Assembly (NCBI GenBank): GCA_015064425.1
Contig: SVSF01000019.1
Location: 1-22,051 of the forward strand
DNA length: 22,051 bases
Direction: 5' to 3'
From: Oscillospiraceae bacterium
GTDB lineage: Bacteria > Bacillota_A > Clostridia > Oscillospirales > CAG-272
Positions 14,540 through 22,051 of this stretch are shown piece after piece. Within the stretch, counting starts at the first letter, position 1. Each line of letters opens with the position of its first letter. The translations under genes and the position numbers were made by a program. Below the pieces are notes generated by a model. That model ran no database searches. It was not told the origin of the DNA and worked only from the letters and a program-made list of their open reading frames with translations.

Positions 14540-16357
14540 ATGGAAGACAGACTTGAACGTCTGCGCGAAAAAGCGGCTCAGCTTCCTCTTCGCCCCGGAG
14601 TTTATATAATGAAAAACTCTGAGGGTAAGGTCGTGTATGTGGGAAAATCACGTGCACTCAAAAACCGTGTATCCCAATACTTCGCGAAAGCGGGAAAACA
14701 CGATCCTAAGACCGAAAAAATGGTTGCTTCCGTGCATGATTTCGAGTATATGATAACAGACCTTGAGATTGAAGCACTGAGCCTTGAAAACAGACTCATA
14801 AAGCTATATCAGCCAAAATTTAATATAAAGCTAAAGGACGACAAGAATTACCCTTATGTCAGACTGAGCATAAAAGAAGAATATCCCGGACTCAGCGTTG
14901 TAAGGAAACGCAGTGATGACGGGGCAAAATATTTTGGTCCGTACAGCTCTGCGGCTACGGCGTATGAAATAATCAATACGGCACGCAAGACCTTCGGGAC
15001 GGCTTGCTGCAAAAAGAAATTCCCCGACGATATCGGAAAGAGCAGACCTTGCCTTTATTATCACATCGGGCAATGTTGCGGAGTATGTACGGGTAACGTC
15101 AGTTCCGAAGAATACCGCGAGACCTTTAAGGATGTAGCAGCTTTTTTAAACGGTTCTTTTTCGGGAGTGAAAAGCTCTCTTGAACAGAAGATGTATGAGG
15201 CTTCCGAAGATATGCGTTACGAAGCGGCTGTAAAATACAGAGATAGATTAAAACTTCTTTCAGGTATCTGGCAGAAACAGAAAGTGTCTTGCGACCCATC
15301 AAAAGAGAGGGACGTTGCCGCTTTATACAGTGACGAGCTTTGTTCTGTTATATCGGTGTTTTGTGTGCGGGACGGAGCTCTTTGCGACAGCAGTCATTTT
15401 GAATTTCCTTCACAGCAAATAGCAGACGGCTCCTCAGCTGTGTCGTTCCTTTGTGATCTCTATATGAAAAAAGAATATATACCTAAGGAGATACTTTTGG
15501 ACTTTGAAGCGGATAAAGAAGATATTGAACTTTTGGAGCTTTATTTGTCCGATAAGGCGGGATATTCGGTAAAGGTAAAAACTCCCGAAAGAGGCGATCT
15601 TAAGGCTCTTTGCGCAATGGTTTATGAGAATGCAGAGCAACATGCAAAAGAATATCAAAAAAATATTGAAAACGATACGGATATTCTTTTAAAGTTATCT
15701 AATCTTTTGTCTTTGGAAGTGCTTCCCGAAAGGATCGAGGCGTACGATATATCGAACTTCGGAAACGACAATATGACGGCAGGTATGATATGCCTTGAAA
15801 ACGGTAAATTTTCAAAGAAAAATTACAGGATATACGGAATAAAGTCCCAAAATAAGCAAGACGATTACGGTGCAATGAGAGAAGCTTTATCGCGCAGACT
15901 TGCTCATAGGGAAGAACAGTATCCGGATCTTATACTATTGGACGGAGGCGCGGGACACGTAAATACCATAAAGAGCCTTATGGAGGAGATCGGTGTATGC
16001 ATCCCTGTTTTCGGAATGGTAAAGGATGATTTTCACAAAACAAGATCTCTGAGTGATGGAGACGGAGAAATAAGCATAGCAAGAGACCGCGCTTTGTTTA
16101 CTTTTATTTACAAGATACAGGAAGAGGTACACAGATTCAGTATATCACGAATGAAAAAGGCTAAGTCAAGGTCACTTACTTCGTCAGTACTTACAGAGAT
16201 CGAAGGAATAGGCGAAAAGAAAGCATCTGCTTTGCTTGAGCACTTTAAAAGTATTGAAAAGATAAAAAAAGCCGAAGCACAGATGCTGTGCTCTGTGAAA
16301 GGTATAAGTGCGAAGGACGCGGAACGTATATTAGAGTATTTTAAAAAAGACGAATAA
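14540..16357 (+). CDS. uvrC: Excinuclease ABC subunit C, UvrC
   Basis: 605 aa from ATG 14540 with GGGAGG (14530-14535); an in-frame GTG at 14516 would place the ribosome site inside the gene. GIY-YIG nuclease: PGVYIMKNSEGKVVYVGKS at residues 19-37, R43 following. Cys156/157, 171, 179 and 183 lie in the zone where E. coli UvrC has its iron-sulfur cysteines, with the same 8- and 4-residue spacing at the end. UVR coil: EQKMYEASEDMRYEAAVKYR. RNase-H-like core: EAYDISNFGND and ILLDGGAGHVN. C-terminal helix-hairpin-helix: IEGIGEKKASALLEHF and CSVKGISAKDAERI. UvrC makes both cuts in nucleotide excision repair after UvrA and UvrB. It is first in a uvrC-rsmD-coaD run; I see no strong promoter between the HPr terminator and its start. 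Confidence 0.97.
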   Translation: MEDRLERLREKAAQLPLRPGVYIMKNSEGKVVYVGKSRALKNRVSQYFAKAGKHDPKTEKMVASVHDFEYMITDLEIEALSLENRLIKLYQPKFNIKLKDDKNYPYVRLSIKEEYPGLSVVRKRSDDGAKYFGPYSSAATAYEIINTARKTFGTACCKKKFPDDIGKSRPCLYYHIGQCCGVCTGNVSSEEYRETFKDVAAFLNGSFSGVKSSLEQKMYEASEDMRYEAAVKYRDRLKLLSGIWQKQKVSCDPSKERDVAALYSDELCSVISVFCVRDGALCDSSHFEFPSQQIADGSSAVSFLCDLYMKKEYIPKEILLDFEADKEDIELLELYLSDKAGYSVKVKTPERGDLKALCAMVYENAEQHAKEYQKNIENDTDILLKLSNLLSLEVLPERIEAYDISNFGNDNMTAGMICLENGKFSKKNYRIYGIKSQNKQDDYGAMREALSRRLAHREEQYPDLILLDGGAGHVNTIKSLMEEIGVCIPVFGMVKDDFHKTRSLSDGDGEISIARDRALFTFIYKIQEEVHRFSISRMKKAKSRSLTSSVLTEIEGIGEKKASALLEHFKSIEKIKKAEAQMLCSVKGISAKDAERILEYFKKDE

Positions 16358-16378
16358 GGATTCGGAAAGGACAAAACA

Positions 16379-16939
16379 ATGATGCGTATAATCACGGGAA
16401 CTGCAAGAGGTACGAAACTCGAGACTTTGGAGGGAGAAGCAACAAGACCTACTTCCGAAAAAGTAAAAGAAGCAGTATTCAGTATGATACAGTTTGACAT
16501 AGAGGGCAGACGTTGTCTTGATCTGTTTGGCGGCTCCGGTCAGATGGGCCTGGAAGCTCTCAGCAGAGGTGCTGCTTATGCGGTGTTTGCGGACAGTAAT
16601 GCAGAAGCTGTTGAGATAATAAAGAAAAACGCAGCCAAGACGCATTTGTTTTCAAAGTGTAATATAATAAAGAGCGATTATAAGAACACCATAAGGGCAT
16701 ATTCGAAGAAAGAAAAATTTGACATAATTTTTCTTGATCCCCCCTATGCTTTGGGACTTATTCCCGAAGTGCTGAAAAAACTTACCGAGGCGGATATTAT
16801 AGCTGATAATGCGGTTATCGTATGCGAATCTGAAGATGATGTGGAATATGGTGCCGAAGGACTTAGTCTTATAAAGCACGTTAAGTACGGAAGGGCATAT
16901 ATCACGTTGCTTACCAAGCTTTCCAAGGAGGAAGAGTGA
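16379..16939 (+). CDS. rsmD: 16S rRNA (guanine966-N2)-methyltransferase RsmD
   Basis: 186 aa. Opens MMRIITGTARGTKLETLEGE with ATRPTSEKVKEAVFSM, the RsmD signature. AdoMet motif I is LDLFGGSGQMGLEALSRGA (47-65), and the NPPY-type catalytic motif is LDPPY (119-123). RsmD methylates N2 of G966 in the 30S P-site region. GGAAAGG (16364-16370) precedes a double ATG (16379 and 16382), either of which could be used. It lies 21 bases after uvrC, and its TGA overlaps the coaD start (GTGATG). rsmD-coaD is a very common pair in Firmicutes. Confidence 0.96.
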   Translation: MMRIITGTARGTKLETLEGEATRPTSEKVKEAVFSMIQFDIEGRRCLDLFGGSGQMGLEALSRGAAYAVFADSNAEAVEIIKKNAAKTHLFSKCNIIKSDYKNTIRAYSKKEKFDIIFLDPPYALGLIPEVLKKLTEADIIADNAVIVCESEDDVEYGAEGLSLIKHVKYGRAYITLLTKLSKEEE

Positions 16940-17418
16940 TGAAAAGAGTCCTGCTTCCGGGAACGTATGATCCCATAACAGAAGGTCATATGGACGTTAT
17001 CAAAAGGTGTGCAAAGCTCTTTGATGAGATTTATGTTGTTATTATGGACAATCCCGAAAAAGCGGGCAAACATATGTTTTCTGCAGAAAAGCGGTATGAA
17101 ATGCTGAAAGACAGCCTGGCGGGTATATATAATGCAAGAGCGGATCTCTGGCACGGTATGCTTGTAGATTACGTAAAAGAAAAAGAAATAACTTTTATTG
17201 TAAAGGGCATCAGAAATGCAGATGACCTTTTGTACGAACAGAATATGGCGAGAATAAACAAAGCTTTGTACCCGGATGCCGAGACATTTTTTATTACGGC
17301 TGACGAGAAGCTTTCGCATATAAGCTCCACTTTTGCAAGAGAGCTTATAGAAAAGCGAGGAGACCTTTGCGGTATCATTCCTGAGGGAGCTGTAAAGCAC
17401 ATCTGCTTTGGTGAGTAA
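16939..17418 (+). CDS. coaD: Phosphopantetheine adenylyltransferase CoaD
   Basis: 159 aa from ATG 16939; GTG 16936 is also in frame. The start overlaps the rsmD stop as TGATG, with AAGGAGGA at 16925-16932. Nucleotidyltransferase motif: GTYDPITEGHMD, with T14 and H17 of T/HxGH. Others are KGIRNADDLLYEQNMARIN and the late ISSTFARELIEKRGD. CoaD joins 4'-phosphopantetheine and ATP to dephospho-CoA, the next-to-last step of coenzyme A synthesis. A strong terminator lies 17 bases after the stop. Confidence 0.97.
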   Translation: MKRVLLPGTYDPITEGHMDVIKRCAKLFDEIYVVIMDNPEKAGKHMFSAEKRYEMLKDSLAGIYNARADLWHGMLVDYVKEKEITFIVKGIRNADDLLYEQNMARINKALYPDAETFFITADEKLSHISSTFARELIEKRGDLCGIIPEGAVKHICFGE

Positions 17419-17434
17419 ATAAACATGAAAAACA

Positions 17435-17472
17435 CCCGAGAACGAGAAAAAATCGTTCTCGGGATATTTTTT
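17435..17472 (+). terminator. Intrinsic terminator after coaD
   Basis: Perfect 11-bp stem CCCGAGAACGA (17435-17445) / TCGTTCTCGGG (17453-17463), 7-base loop, then ATA and six T (17467-17472). It separates the uvrC-rsmD-coaD run from the mraZ cluster. Confidence 0.95.
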
Positions 17473-17491
17473 GTTTAAAAAGACGGATGCT

Positions 17492-17514
17492 TTTATCTTT
17501 CGAGATAAATTTTT
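17492..17514 (+). terminator. Possible second, weak terminator
   Basis: TTTATCT (17492-17498) and AGATAAA (17503-17509) form a 7-bp stem capped by a TTCG tetraloop, followed by five T. It is A-T rich, but the tetraloop and T-run give the classical shape. It may back up the stronger hairpin just upstream. Confidence 0.4.
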
Positions 17515-17568
17515 ATTAGAAAACTATAAAAAAATGGTAGTTTTTAAAGATATTTTGTCAAAAACCTA

Positions 17569-17597
17569 TTGAAATGGAGGCGGCATAGTGGTATAAT
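17569..17597 (+). promoter_or_regulatory. Sigma-A promoter of the mraZ cluster
   Basis: TTGAAA (17569-17574), exactly 17 bases, TATAAT (17592-17597). Transcription should start at about 17603-17605, the first base of the MraZ-type boxes, giving a leader of about 45 bases before mraZ. Confidence 0.85.
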
Positions 17598-17602
17598 GAA
17601 AC

Positions 17603-17632
17603 AAAAGTGGTGAATTGTGTTTAAATGTGGTA
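17603..17632 (+). promoter_or_regulatory. Three 10-bp-phased MraZ-type boxes
   Basis: GTG triplets at 17607, 17617 and 17627 stand exactly 10 bp apart, in the units AAAAGTGGTG, AATTGTGTTT and AAATGTGGTA. MraZ is known to bind arrays of short direct repeats with a 10-bp period just before its own gene (TGGGN-type in E. coli, AAAGTG-type in mollicutes), and the first unit contains the latter core. A further GTGG at 17588 lies in the promoter spacer, about two turns upstream. MraZ bound here would cover the start of transcription and repress its own operon. Confidence 0.65.
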
Positions 17633-17648
17633 AAGGAGGCGGGCGAAA

Positions 17649-18068
17649 ATGCTGTCAGGCGAATATAATCATTCTATAGATCCCAAAAGCAGACTGTTTA
17701 TGCCTGCCAAGCTGAGAGAAGTTCTCGGAACGGATATGGTCATTGTGAAAAACGTTGACAAGTGTGTGTCCGTTTATCCTAAAGCGGCATGGGGAGTTTT
17801 TGAAGAAAAGCTCGCACAACTTCCCGAAATTCAGGCAAGAGACATAAAGCGTTTCTTGTATTCCTCGGCTAACGATGTGCAGCCGGATTCGCAGGGGAGA
17901 ATACTTATACCTCAGAAACTGAGAGAGTATGCATCCCTCGATAAAAACGTGACTATAATAGGTGCGGGAGACCACGTCGAGATATGGAATGACGAGACAT
18001 GGGAAAAGAAAGTCAACGGAGAAGATAACGAGAAGATCGTTGAAATGATGATAAGCTTGGGACTTTAA
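17649..18068 (+). CDS. mraZ: Division cluster regulator MraZ
   Basis: 139 aa, the standard length. Two SpoVT/AbrB-like halves each carry the DxxxR motif: D11-R15 in HSIDPKSRLFMPAKLRE and D80-R84 in PDSQGRILIPQKLREYASL, with DIKRFLYSSANDVQ between them. MraZ forms rings and binds the repeats before its own gene, controlling the division and cell-wall cluster. ATG behind a strong AAAGGAGGCGGG. First gene of mraZ-rsmH-ftsL-PBP. rsmH starts 1 base after its stop. Confidence 0.97.
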   Translation: MLSGEYNHSIDPKSRLFMPAKLREVLGTDMVIVKNVDKCVSVYPKAAWGVFEEKLAQLPEIQARDIKRFLYSSANDVQPDSQGRILIPQKLREYASLDKNVTIIGAGDHVEIWNDETWEKKVNGEDNEKIVEMMISLGL

Positions 18069-18069
18069 T

Positions 18070-18999
18070 ATGGGAGAAACTTTTAAACATATATCCGTAA
18101 TGCCGAATGAGTGTATTGACGGACTTAATATTGACCCGGCCGGTATTTATGTAGACTGTACCGCAGGCGGAGGAGGACATTCTTACCTTATAGCAGAACG
18201 TCTTTTGGAAGGCAGACTTATAGCTATAGATCAAGATATTAATGCTATAGAGGCAGCAAAAAAGAAGCTTGCGCCTTTTATAGATAAGGTGGAATTCTTT
18301 AACGGGAATTTTTCTAATATTGAAGCGGTGCTTGAAGGAAGAAAAATAAACGGAGCTCTTATAGACCTCGGTGTTTCGTCTTACCAGATAGATACGCCCG
18401 AACGCGGTTTTTCCTATAATTACGATGCACCTCTTGATATGCGAATGGATGAGACTGCATCTCTTAATGCATATGAGGTAGTGAACAATTATCCTAAAGA
18501 TGCTCTTGAACGTATATTTTTTGAATACGGTGAAGAGAAATTTTCGAAAAAGGTAGCTGCATTGATATGCGAGAGCAGAGAGACGGCACCTATAAAAACA
18601 ACGCTTGAACTTGTGGAGATAATAAAAAGAGCTATACCGGCAAAATTCAGAGAAAAAGGTTCGCACCCTGCAAAAAGAGTGTTTCAAGCAATAAGAATAG
18701 AGGTAAATAATGAGCTCGGAGTTATCGAGCCGACTTTAAAGGCTTTGGTCAAAGCGCTGAAGCCGGGAGGAAGACTTTGTGTAATAAGCTTCCACTCTCT
18801 TGAGGATAGGATAGTTAAAAGGGTTTTTGCCGAATTGTCAAAAGGATGTACCTGTCCCGCTGATTTTCCCGTATGTGTATGCGGAAAGAAGGCGGAAATA
18901 AATATGCCTTCAAGAAAGCCTATATTACCTACAGCGGAAGAATTGAGTTTTAATTCAAGATCGCACAGCGCTAAGTTGAGAATAGCTGAAAAGAACTGA
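18070..18999 (+). CDS. rsmH: 16S rRNA (cytosine1402-N4)-methyltransferase RsmH (MraW)
   Basis: 309 aa. Begins FKHISVMPNECIDGL, then the AdoMet motif GIYVDCTAGGGGHSYLI, then LIDLGVSSYQIDTPERGFSY with DAPLDMRMD, and FRGR-type equivalents in SHPAKRVFQAIRIEVNNEL. The C-terminus has GGRLCVISFHSLEDRIVKR, a four-cysteine stretch (CTCPADFPVCVCG), and the closing SRSHSAKLRIAEK. It makes the N4 methyl of C1402 in the 30S P site. ATG one base after mraZ with only a weak ribosome site, so it is probably coupled to mraZ translation. Confidence 0.97.
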   Translation: MGETFKHISVMPNECIDGLNIDPAGIYVDCTAGGGGHSYLIAERLLEGRLIAIDQDINAIEAAKKKLAPFIDKVEFFNGNFSNIEAVLEGRKINGALIDLGVSSYQIDTPERGFSYNYDAPLDMRMDETASLNAYEVVNNYPKDALERIFFEYGEEKFSKKVAALICESRETAPIKTTLELVEIIKRAIPAKFREKGSHPAKRVFQAIRIEVNNELGVIEPTLKALVKALKPGGRLCVISFHSLEDRIVKRVFAELSKGCTCPADFPVCVCGKKAEINMPSRKPILPTAEELSFNSRSHSAKLRIAEKN

Positions 19000-19015
19000 T
19001 GAAGGGATCACATAC

Positions 19016-19693
19016 ATGAGAGGAACGGAAAGAAGAGACGATAAACGAAATGCATATCCCAACAATGCAGCTCCGAATTACCGCAACGGATACAGAGCTC
19101 CTCGGAAAATGCATAGCGGACGCCCCGAAGGTGTGCATAATACAAACAAATCTTTTGATAACAGAGGAACAGTTTCCGCAAACCGACAGGATCCGACAGA
19201 AAAAAAGAGTAAAATATCAAAGTATATGACTGTATTTACAACGACTCCGGAGGATATCAGTAATAAGCCCAAGGAAAAAATACGTTTTCATACCGTCAGA
19301 AACAAAGAAAAAAAGCCTCTTCCAATTTCTTTTATTGCAATGGCACTTGTTTTTACCGCGTTTTTTATGGTGATACTTATTGATTTTGTAAAGATCAATG
19401 AATTTACCATAGAGATAGCTGAGATGAGAGCGGCTGTTGAGGATCTCGAAGAGGAAAAGAAGGAACTTAGTCTTGCAATTGAGTCCAAAAATGATCTTAT
19501 AGCCATTGAACGCAGAGCCAAGGAACTCGGTATGGTAAAGAAAGATCAGGTGGACAAAGAATACATTGAGGGTGAAAATGATGATAAGATCGAGATGAGC
19601 ATACCCTCGGAAGAAAATAAAGTTAATAGTTTATTTACACTTTTAAATGCACTCGGAGACAATTTCCGTGGTATAATGGAATATATAAACTGA
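19016..19693 (+). CDS. ftsL: FtsL-like bitopic septum protein
   Basis: 225 aa. One helix at about residues 102-123 (LPISFIAMALVFTAFFMVIL) is followed by a coiled coil at about 128-172 (EIAEMRAAVEDLEEEKKELS, then AIESKNDLIAIERRAKELGM), the FtsL/DivIC pattern, with the typical ARELGMV-type end. The cytoplasmic part before the helix is unusually long, about 100 residues, basic and rich in Asn, Arg and Lys, so probably disordered; most FtsL proteins have 20-50. A further tail of about 50 residues follows the coil. ATG with AAGGGA 8 bases upstream, between rsmH and the PBP gene, where ftsL normally sits. FtsL joins DivIB/FtsQ and DivIC to activate septal synthesis. The name rests on position and architecture, not on strong sequence match. 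Confidence 0.82.
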   Translation: MRGTERRDDKRNAYPNNAAPNYRNGYRAPRKMHSGRPEGVHNTNKSFDNRGTVSANRQDPTEKKSKISKYMTVFTTTPEDISNKPKEKIRFHTVRNKEKKPLPISFIAMALVFTAFFMVILIDFVKINEFTIEIAEMRAAVEDLEEEKKELSLAIESKNDLIAIERRAKELGMVKKDQVDKEYIEGENDDKIEMSIPSEENKVNSLFTLLNALGDNFRGIMEYIN

Positions 19694-19720
19694 TAAAAAA
19701 ATAAAATATAAGGAAACATC

Positions 19721-19764
19721 GGGAGTAATAAGGATACTACGCAGCTATTACTCCCAATTTTTTT
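19721..19764 (+). terminator. Terminator-like hairpin between ftsL and the PBP gene
   Basis: GGGAGTAATA (19721-19730) pairs perfectly with TATTACTCCC (19746-19755), 15-base loop, then AA and seven T (19758-19764). The shape is that of an intrinsic terminator, yet the PBP gene starts only 20 bases later with no room for a promoter. So it must be partly read through: an attenuator or a stabilising RNA structure is the natural reading. Confidence 0.7.
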
Positions 19765-19783
19765 AAGGATGGATGGTGAAAAA

Positions 19784-22036
19784 ATGAGACACAATGCCGA
19801 TACAATAAAAACAATGAAGAGCAGAACGGCGTTTATTCTTATCGTGTGCGCTGTCGCTTGGGCGGTACTTTTGGGACGTCTGTTTTTTCTCCAGGTAATA
19901 GAATACGATAAATATCAGAACGCAGTTATCGACAACGTATTGAGAGAGACGGCGACTACTTCAGACAGAGGCATAATATATGACTGCAATATGGTTCCGA
20001 TTGCCACAAATGTTACCGTATGGCGCTTGTTTATATCTCCGAGAGATATAGCGGATCAGAACCAGGCAATACTTATATCCACAAGACTTTCCGAAATAAC
20101 CGGAGTGGATTATTCATATATCTACGAAAGAACTCAAAAAGTCAACCGTGCAGATGAGACCATAAAGAGAAAGGTGTATGAGGAGGAAGCTAACGAGGTA
20201 CGCGCTCTTATAGATGAATACGAATTGGCAAAGCAGATACACCTCGAAGCATCAACAACAAGATATTATCCTTACGGAAGCCTTGCCTCCAATCTTCTGG
20301 GAATAGTTGGTACAGACGGAGGCCTTTTCGGGCTTGAATATGAATACGATGATTACCTCAGCGGTTCAACAATAAAGTACATTACGGCAAAAAGCGGTTC
20401 GGGACTTAGTATGCCTTATAAGTACGATACGGTTTCCGAGTCCGGAGGATCGTACAATGCTGTATCTACCGTAGATATAAGTGTGCAGAATATGCTTGAC
20501 AAACAGCTGAAGGCAACTTATGAGAACTCCGATCCTCTTAACAGAGTAACGGGTATAGTAATGGAAGTAAAGACCGGCGCTGTTAAGGCTATGGGGACAT
20601 ATCCCAATGTGGATCTGAATTCTCCCTATGTGCTTGACGAAGAATCGCAGATCCTTCTGGAGAATTGCGGATTCGATCCTACCTCAAACGAATACAATGA
20701 ATACTATTGGGAACTGGTTTACGGGCTTTGGAGAAACAAAGCGGTATCGGAGCTTTACGAGCCCGGTTCTACTTTTAAAATAATTACTACGGCAATGGGA
20801 CTTGAAGAGGGTGTGCTCAAGTTTGACGACATATATCATTGCTCAGGCGCTCTTCATATTGATGGATATCCTCAGCCCATACACTGTCATAAGGTCTACG
20901 GACACGGAACTGTGACATATGCCGAGGGGCTTCAGCAGTCGTGCAACCCCTGCCTTATGCAGCTTGCGGATAAGATCGGCAGAGAAAAGTTCTATGAATA
21001 TTTTGAAGCCTTCGGATTTCAGGATATAACAGGAATAGACCTGCCCGGAGAATCTTACGGACTTTATTCCGAATATAAGGATTTCAGTAAGCTTTCACTT
21101 GCTGTATATTCATTCGGACAGACGTTCAAAACCACCCCTTTACAGGAACTTACCGCAATATGCGCTATTGCAAACGGAGGATATATCGTTACACCGTATA
21201 TGGTAAGCAGCATAGTTGACGATAACGGAAATACCGTATACGTTCATGAGACTGATACCAAACGCCAGATAATAAGTACAGAAGTATGCAAAAGCATCAC
21301 AGAGGTACTTGAACAGGGCGTTTCCGGTAACGGAGGAGCAAGAAACGCTTATGTTACAGGCTATAAAGTAGCTGCCAAAACGGGAACTTCGGAGGTCAGG
21401 GACGTACTCAACGAGGAAGGAGAATCATATCTCAGAGTCGGCTCATGCGTTGCTTATGCACCGGCAGACGATCCACAGTATGCTGTGATAATAGTCGTGG
21501 ATTCTCCGCAGTGTGAGACAATATACGGAAGTGCGGTAGCTGCTCCTTACGTATCAAAATTTCTTAATGAGTTTTTGCCTTATGCAGGTATTGAGAGAAC
21601 ATATACCGATGAAGAATTGGCTAATCTTTCCGTTTCTATCAGGGATTACAAGGGCTACGCTATAGAAGATGCCAAGAACAGTATCACCAATCTCGGCCTT
21701 TCCTATGAAGTGTACGGAAATGGAGATACCGTTACCTTCCAGATACCCGGAAGCGGAAACAGTATGAATAAAAACAGCGGTAAGGTGATACTTTACACGG
21801 GAGAGGCGCTGCCGGATAATACGGTGGTCGTTCCCGATGTTATGGGAAGAACGGGAATTACCGCAAACAAGGAAATTATAAATGCTAAGCTGAATATAAA
21901 TATTACCGGAGCTACTAACCATATGGAGGATAAAGGTGCATACGTTGTGTTCCAATCTCCTGCAGCAGGTGAAATAGTTCCTTACGGAACTGTAGTTACC
22001 ATAGAGCTCAGATTTACTGCCATAGCTGACGACTGA
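19784..22036 (+). CDS. Class B penicillin-binding protein with two PASTA domains (FtsI/PbpB/SpoVD family)
   Basis: 750 aa from ATG 19784, which has GGATGGTGA upstream; ATG 19769 in the same frame has no ribosome site. One anchor helix at about residues 15-37. The dimerisation domain carries TTSDRGIIYDCNMVPIA. The transpeptidase domain has all three catalytic motifs: S329-T-F-K332, S386-C-N388 and K532-T-G534. Two PASTA domains close it, from about 619 and about 680 (VVVPDVMGRTGITANKEI). It cross-links septal or spore-cortex peptidoglycan outside the membrane. PASTA domains bind unlinked peptidoglycan in related proteins. Directly after ftsL in the division cluster, so it is the likely septal PBP. 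Two PASTA domains fit PbpB better than the single one of SpoVD, but I cannot separate them. The gene is complete. Confidence 0.93.
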   Translation: MRHNADTIKTMKSRTAFILIVCAVAWAVLLGRLFFLQVIEYDKYQNAVIDNVLRETATTSDRGIIYDCNMVPIATNVTVWRLFISPRDIADQNQAILISTRLSEITGVDYSYIYERTQKVNRADETIKRKVYEEEANEVRALIDEYELAKQIHLEASTTRYYPYGSLASNLLGIVGTDGGLFGLEYEYDDYLSGSTIKYITAKSGSGLSMPYKYDTVSESGGSYNAVSTVDISVQNMLDKQLKATYENSDPLNRVTGIVMEVKTGAVKAMGTYPNVDLNSPYVLDEESQILLENCGFDPTSNEYNEYYWELVYGLWRNKAVSELYEPGSTFKIITTAMGLEEGVLKFDDIYHCSGALHIDGYPQPIHCHKVYGHGTVTYAEGLQQSCNPCLMQLADKIGREKFYEYFEAFGFQDITGIDLPGESYGLYSEYKDFSKLSLAVYSFGQTFKTTPLQELTAICAIANGGYIVTPYMVSSIVDDNGNTVYVHETDTKRQIISTEVCKSITEVLEQGVSGNGGARNAYVTGYKVAAKTGTSEVRDVLNEEGESYLRVGSCVAYAPADDPQYAVIIVVDSPQCETIYGSAVAAPYVSKFLNEFLPYAGIERTYTDEELANLSVSIRDYKGYAIEDAKNSITNLGLSYEVYGNGDTVTFQIPGSGNSMNKNSGKVILYTGEALPDNTVVVPDVMGRTGITANKEIINAKLNINITGATNHMEDKGAYVVFQSPAAGEIVPYGTVVTIELRFTAIADD

Positions 22037-22051
22037 CGGCATGATTCGGCT

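Noticed and set aside
17438..17460. GAAC...GTTC pair resembling a LexA site
   Set aside because: The two halves are the arms of the coaD terminator, and the spacing does not fit the Gram-positive SOS box.
22041..22051. ATG at 22041 as the start of a following gene
   Set aside because: Only three codons are visible and there is no ribosome site before it, so it cannot be supported.

Overview
The window looks like a chromosomal segment from a low-GC Gram-positive anaerobe of the class Clostridia (Oscillospiraceae/Lachnospiraceae-like). The reasons are strong AGGAGG-type ribosome binding sites, sigma-A promoters of the TTGACA/TATAAT type, a mraZ-rsmH-ftsL-PBP division cluster, a PASTA-bearing class B penicillin-binding protein, a G5/3D cell-wall protein and a glycyl radical enzyme. 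The species cannot be named from the sequence. I saw no rRNA or tRNA genes, CRISPR array, insertion sequence, phage gene or attachment site.

Layout. (1) 1-1260: two small accessory genes, a NimA-like flavin-binding protein and an XRE regulator with membrane segments and a zinc ribbon, ending at a bidirectional terminator. (2) 1265-4240: an AraC-type regulator facing away from a short glycyl radical enzyme of unknown substrate; their two promoters have -35 boxes that touch. No activating radical-SAM enzyme is present. (3) 4280-5326: a membrane-anchored G5 + 3D cell-wall protein with a near-perfect promoter flanked by an 11-bp inverted repeat. (4) 5402-8216, minus strand: a compact MoxR ATPase / DUF58 / DUF4129-like membrane protein operon. 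(5) 8275-14030: one long operon, rimM-trmD-murJ-O-antigen-ligase-family protein-two DUF4330-like proteins, whose genes overlap or lie within a few bases of each other. (6) 14063-14495: a monocistronic HPr gene with its own promoter and terminator. (7) 14540-17472: uvrC-rsmD-coaD, ending in a strong terminator. (8) 17569-22036: the start of the division and cell-wall cluster, mraZ-rsmH-ftsL-like-PBP, with 10-bp-phased MraZ-type boxes at the promoter and a terminator-like hairpin just before the PBP gene.

How the genes fit together. Much of the window serves the cell envelope: lipid II flipping (MurJ), a polysaccharide ligase/polymerase-type membrane enzyme, exported DUF4330-like proteins, a 3D-domain protein, a MoxR/DUF58 module, and septal peptidoglycan synthesis (FtsL-like protein, PBP). 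Translation-maturation enzymes (RimM, TrmD, RsmD, RsmH) are interleaved. The part most worth following up as a possible undescribed system is the murJ-ligase-DUF4330-DUF4330 cassette. The short glycyl radical enzyme with its AraC regulator and no activase is the second. Most other genes are conserved housekeeping genes.
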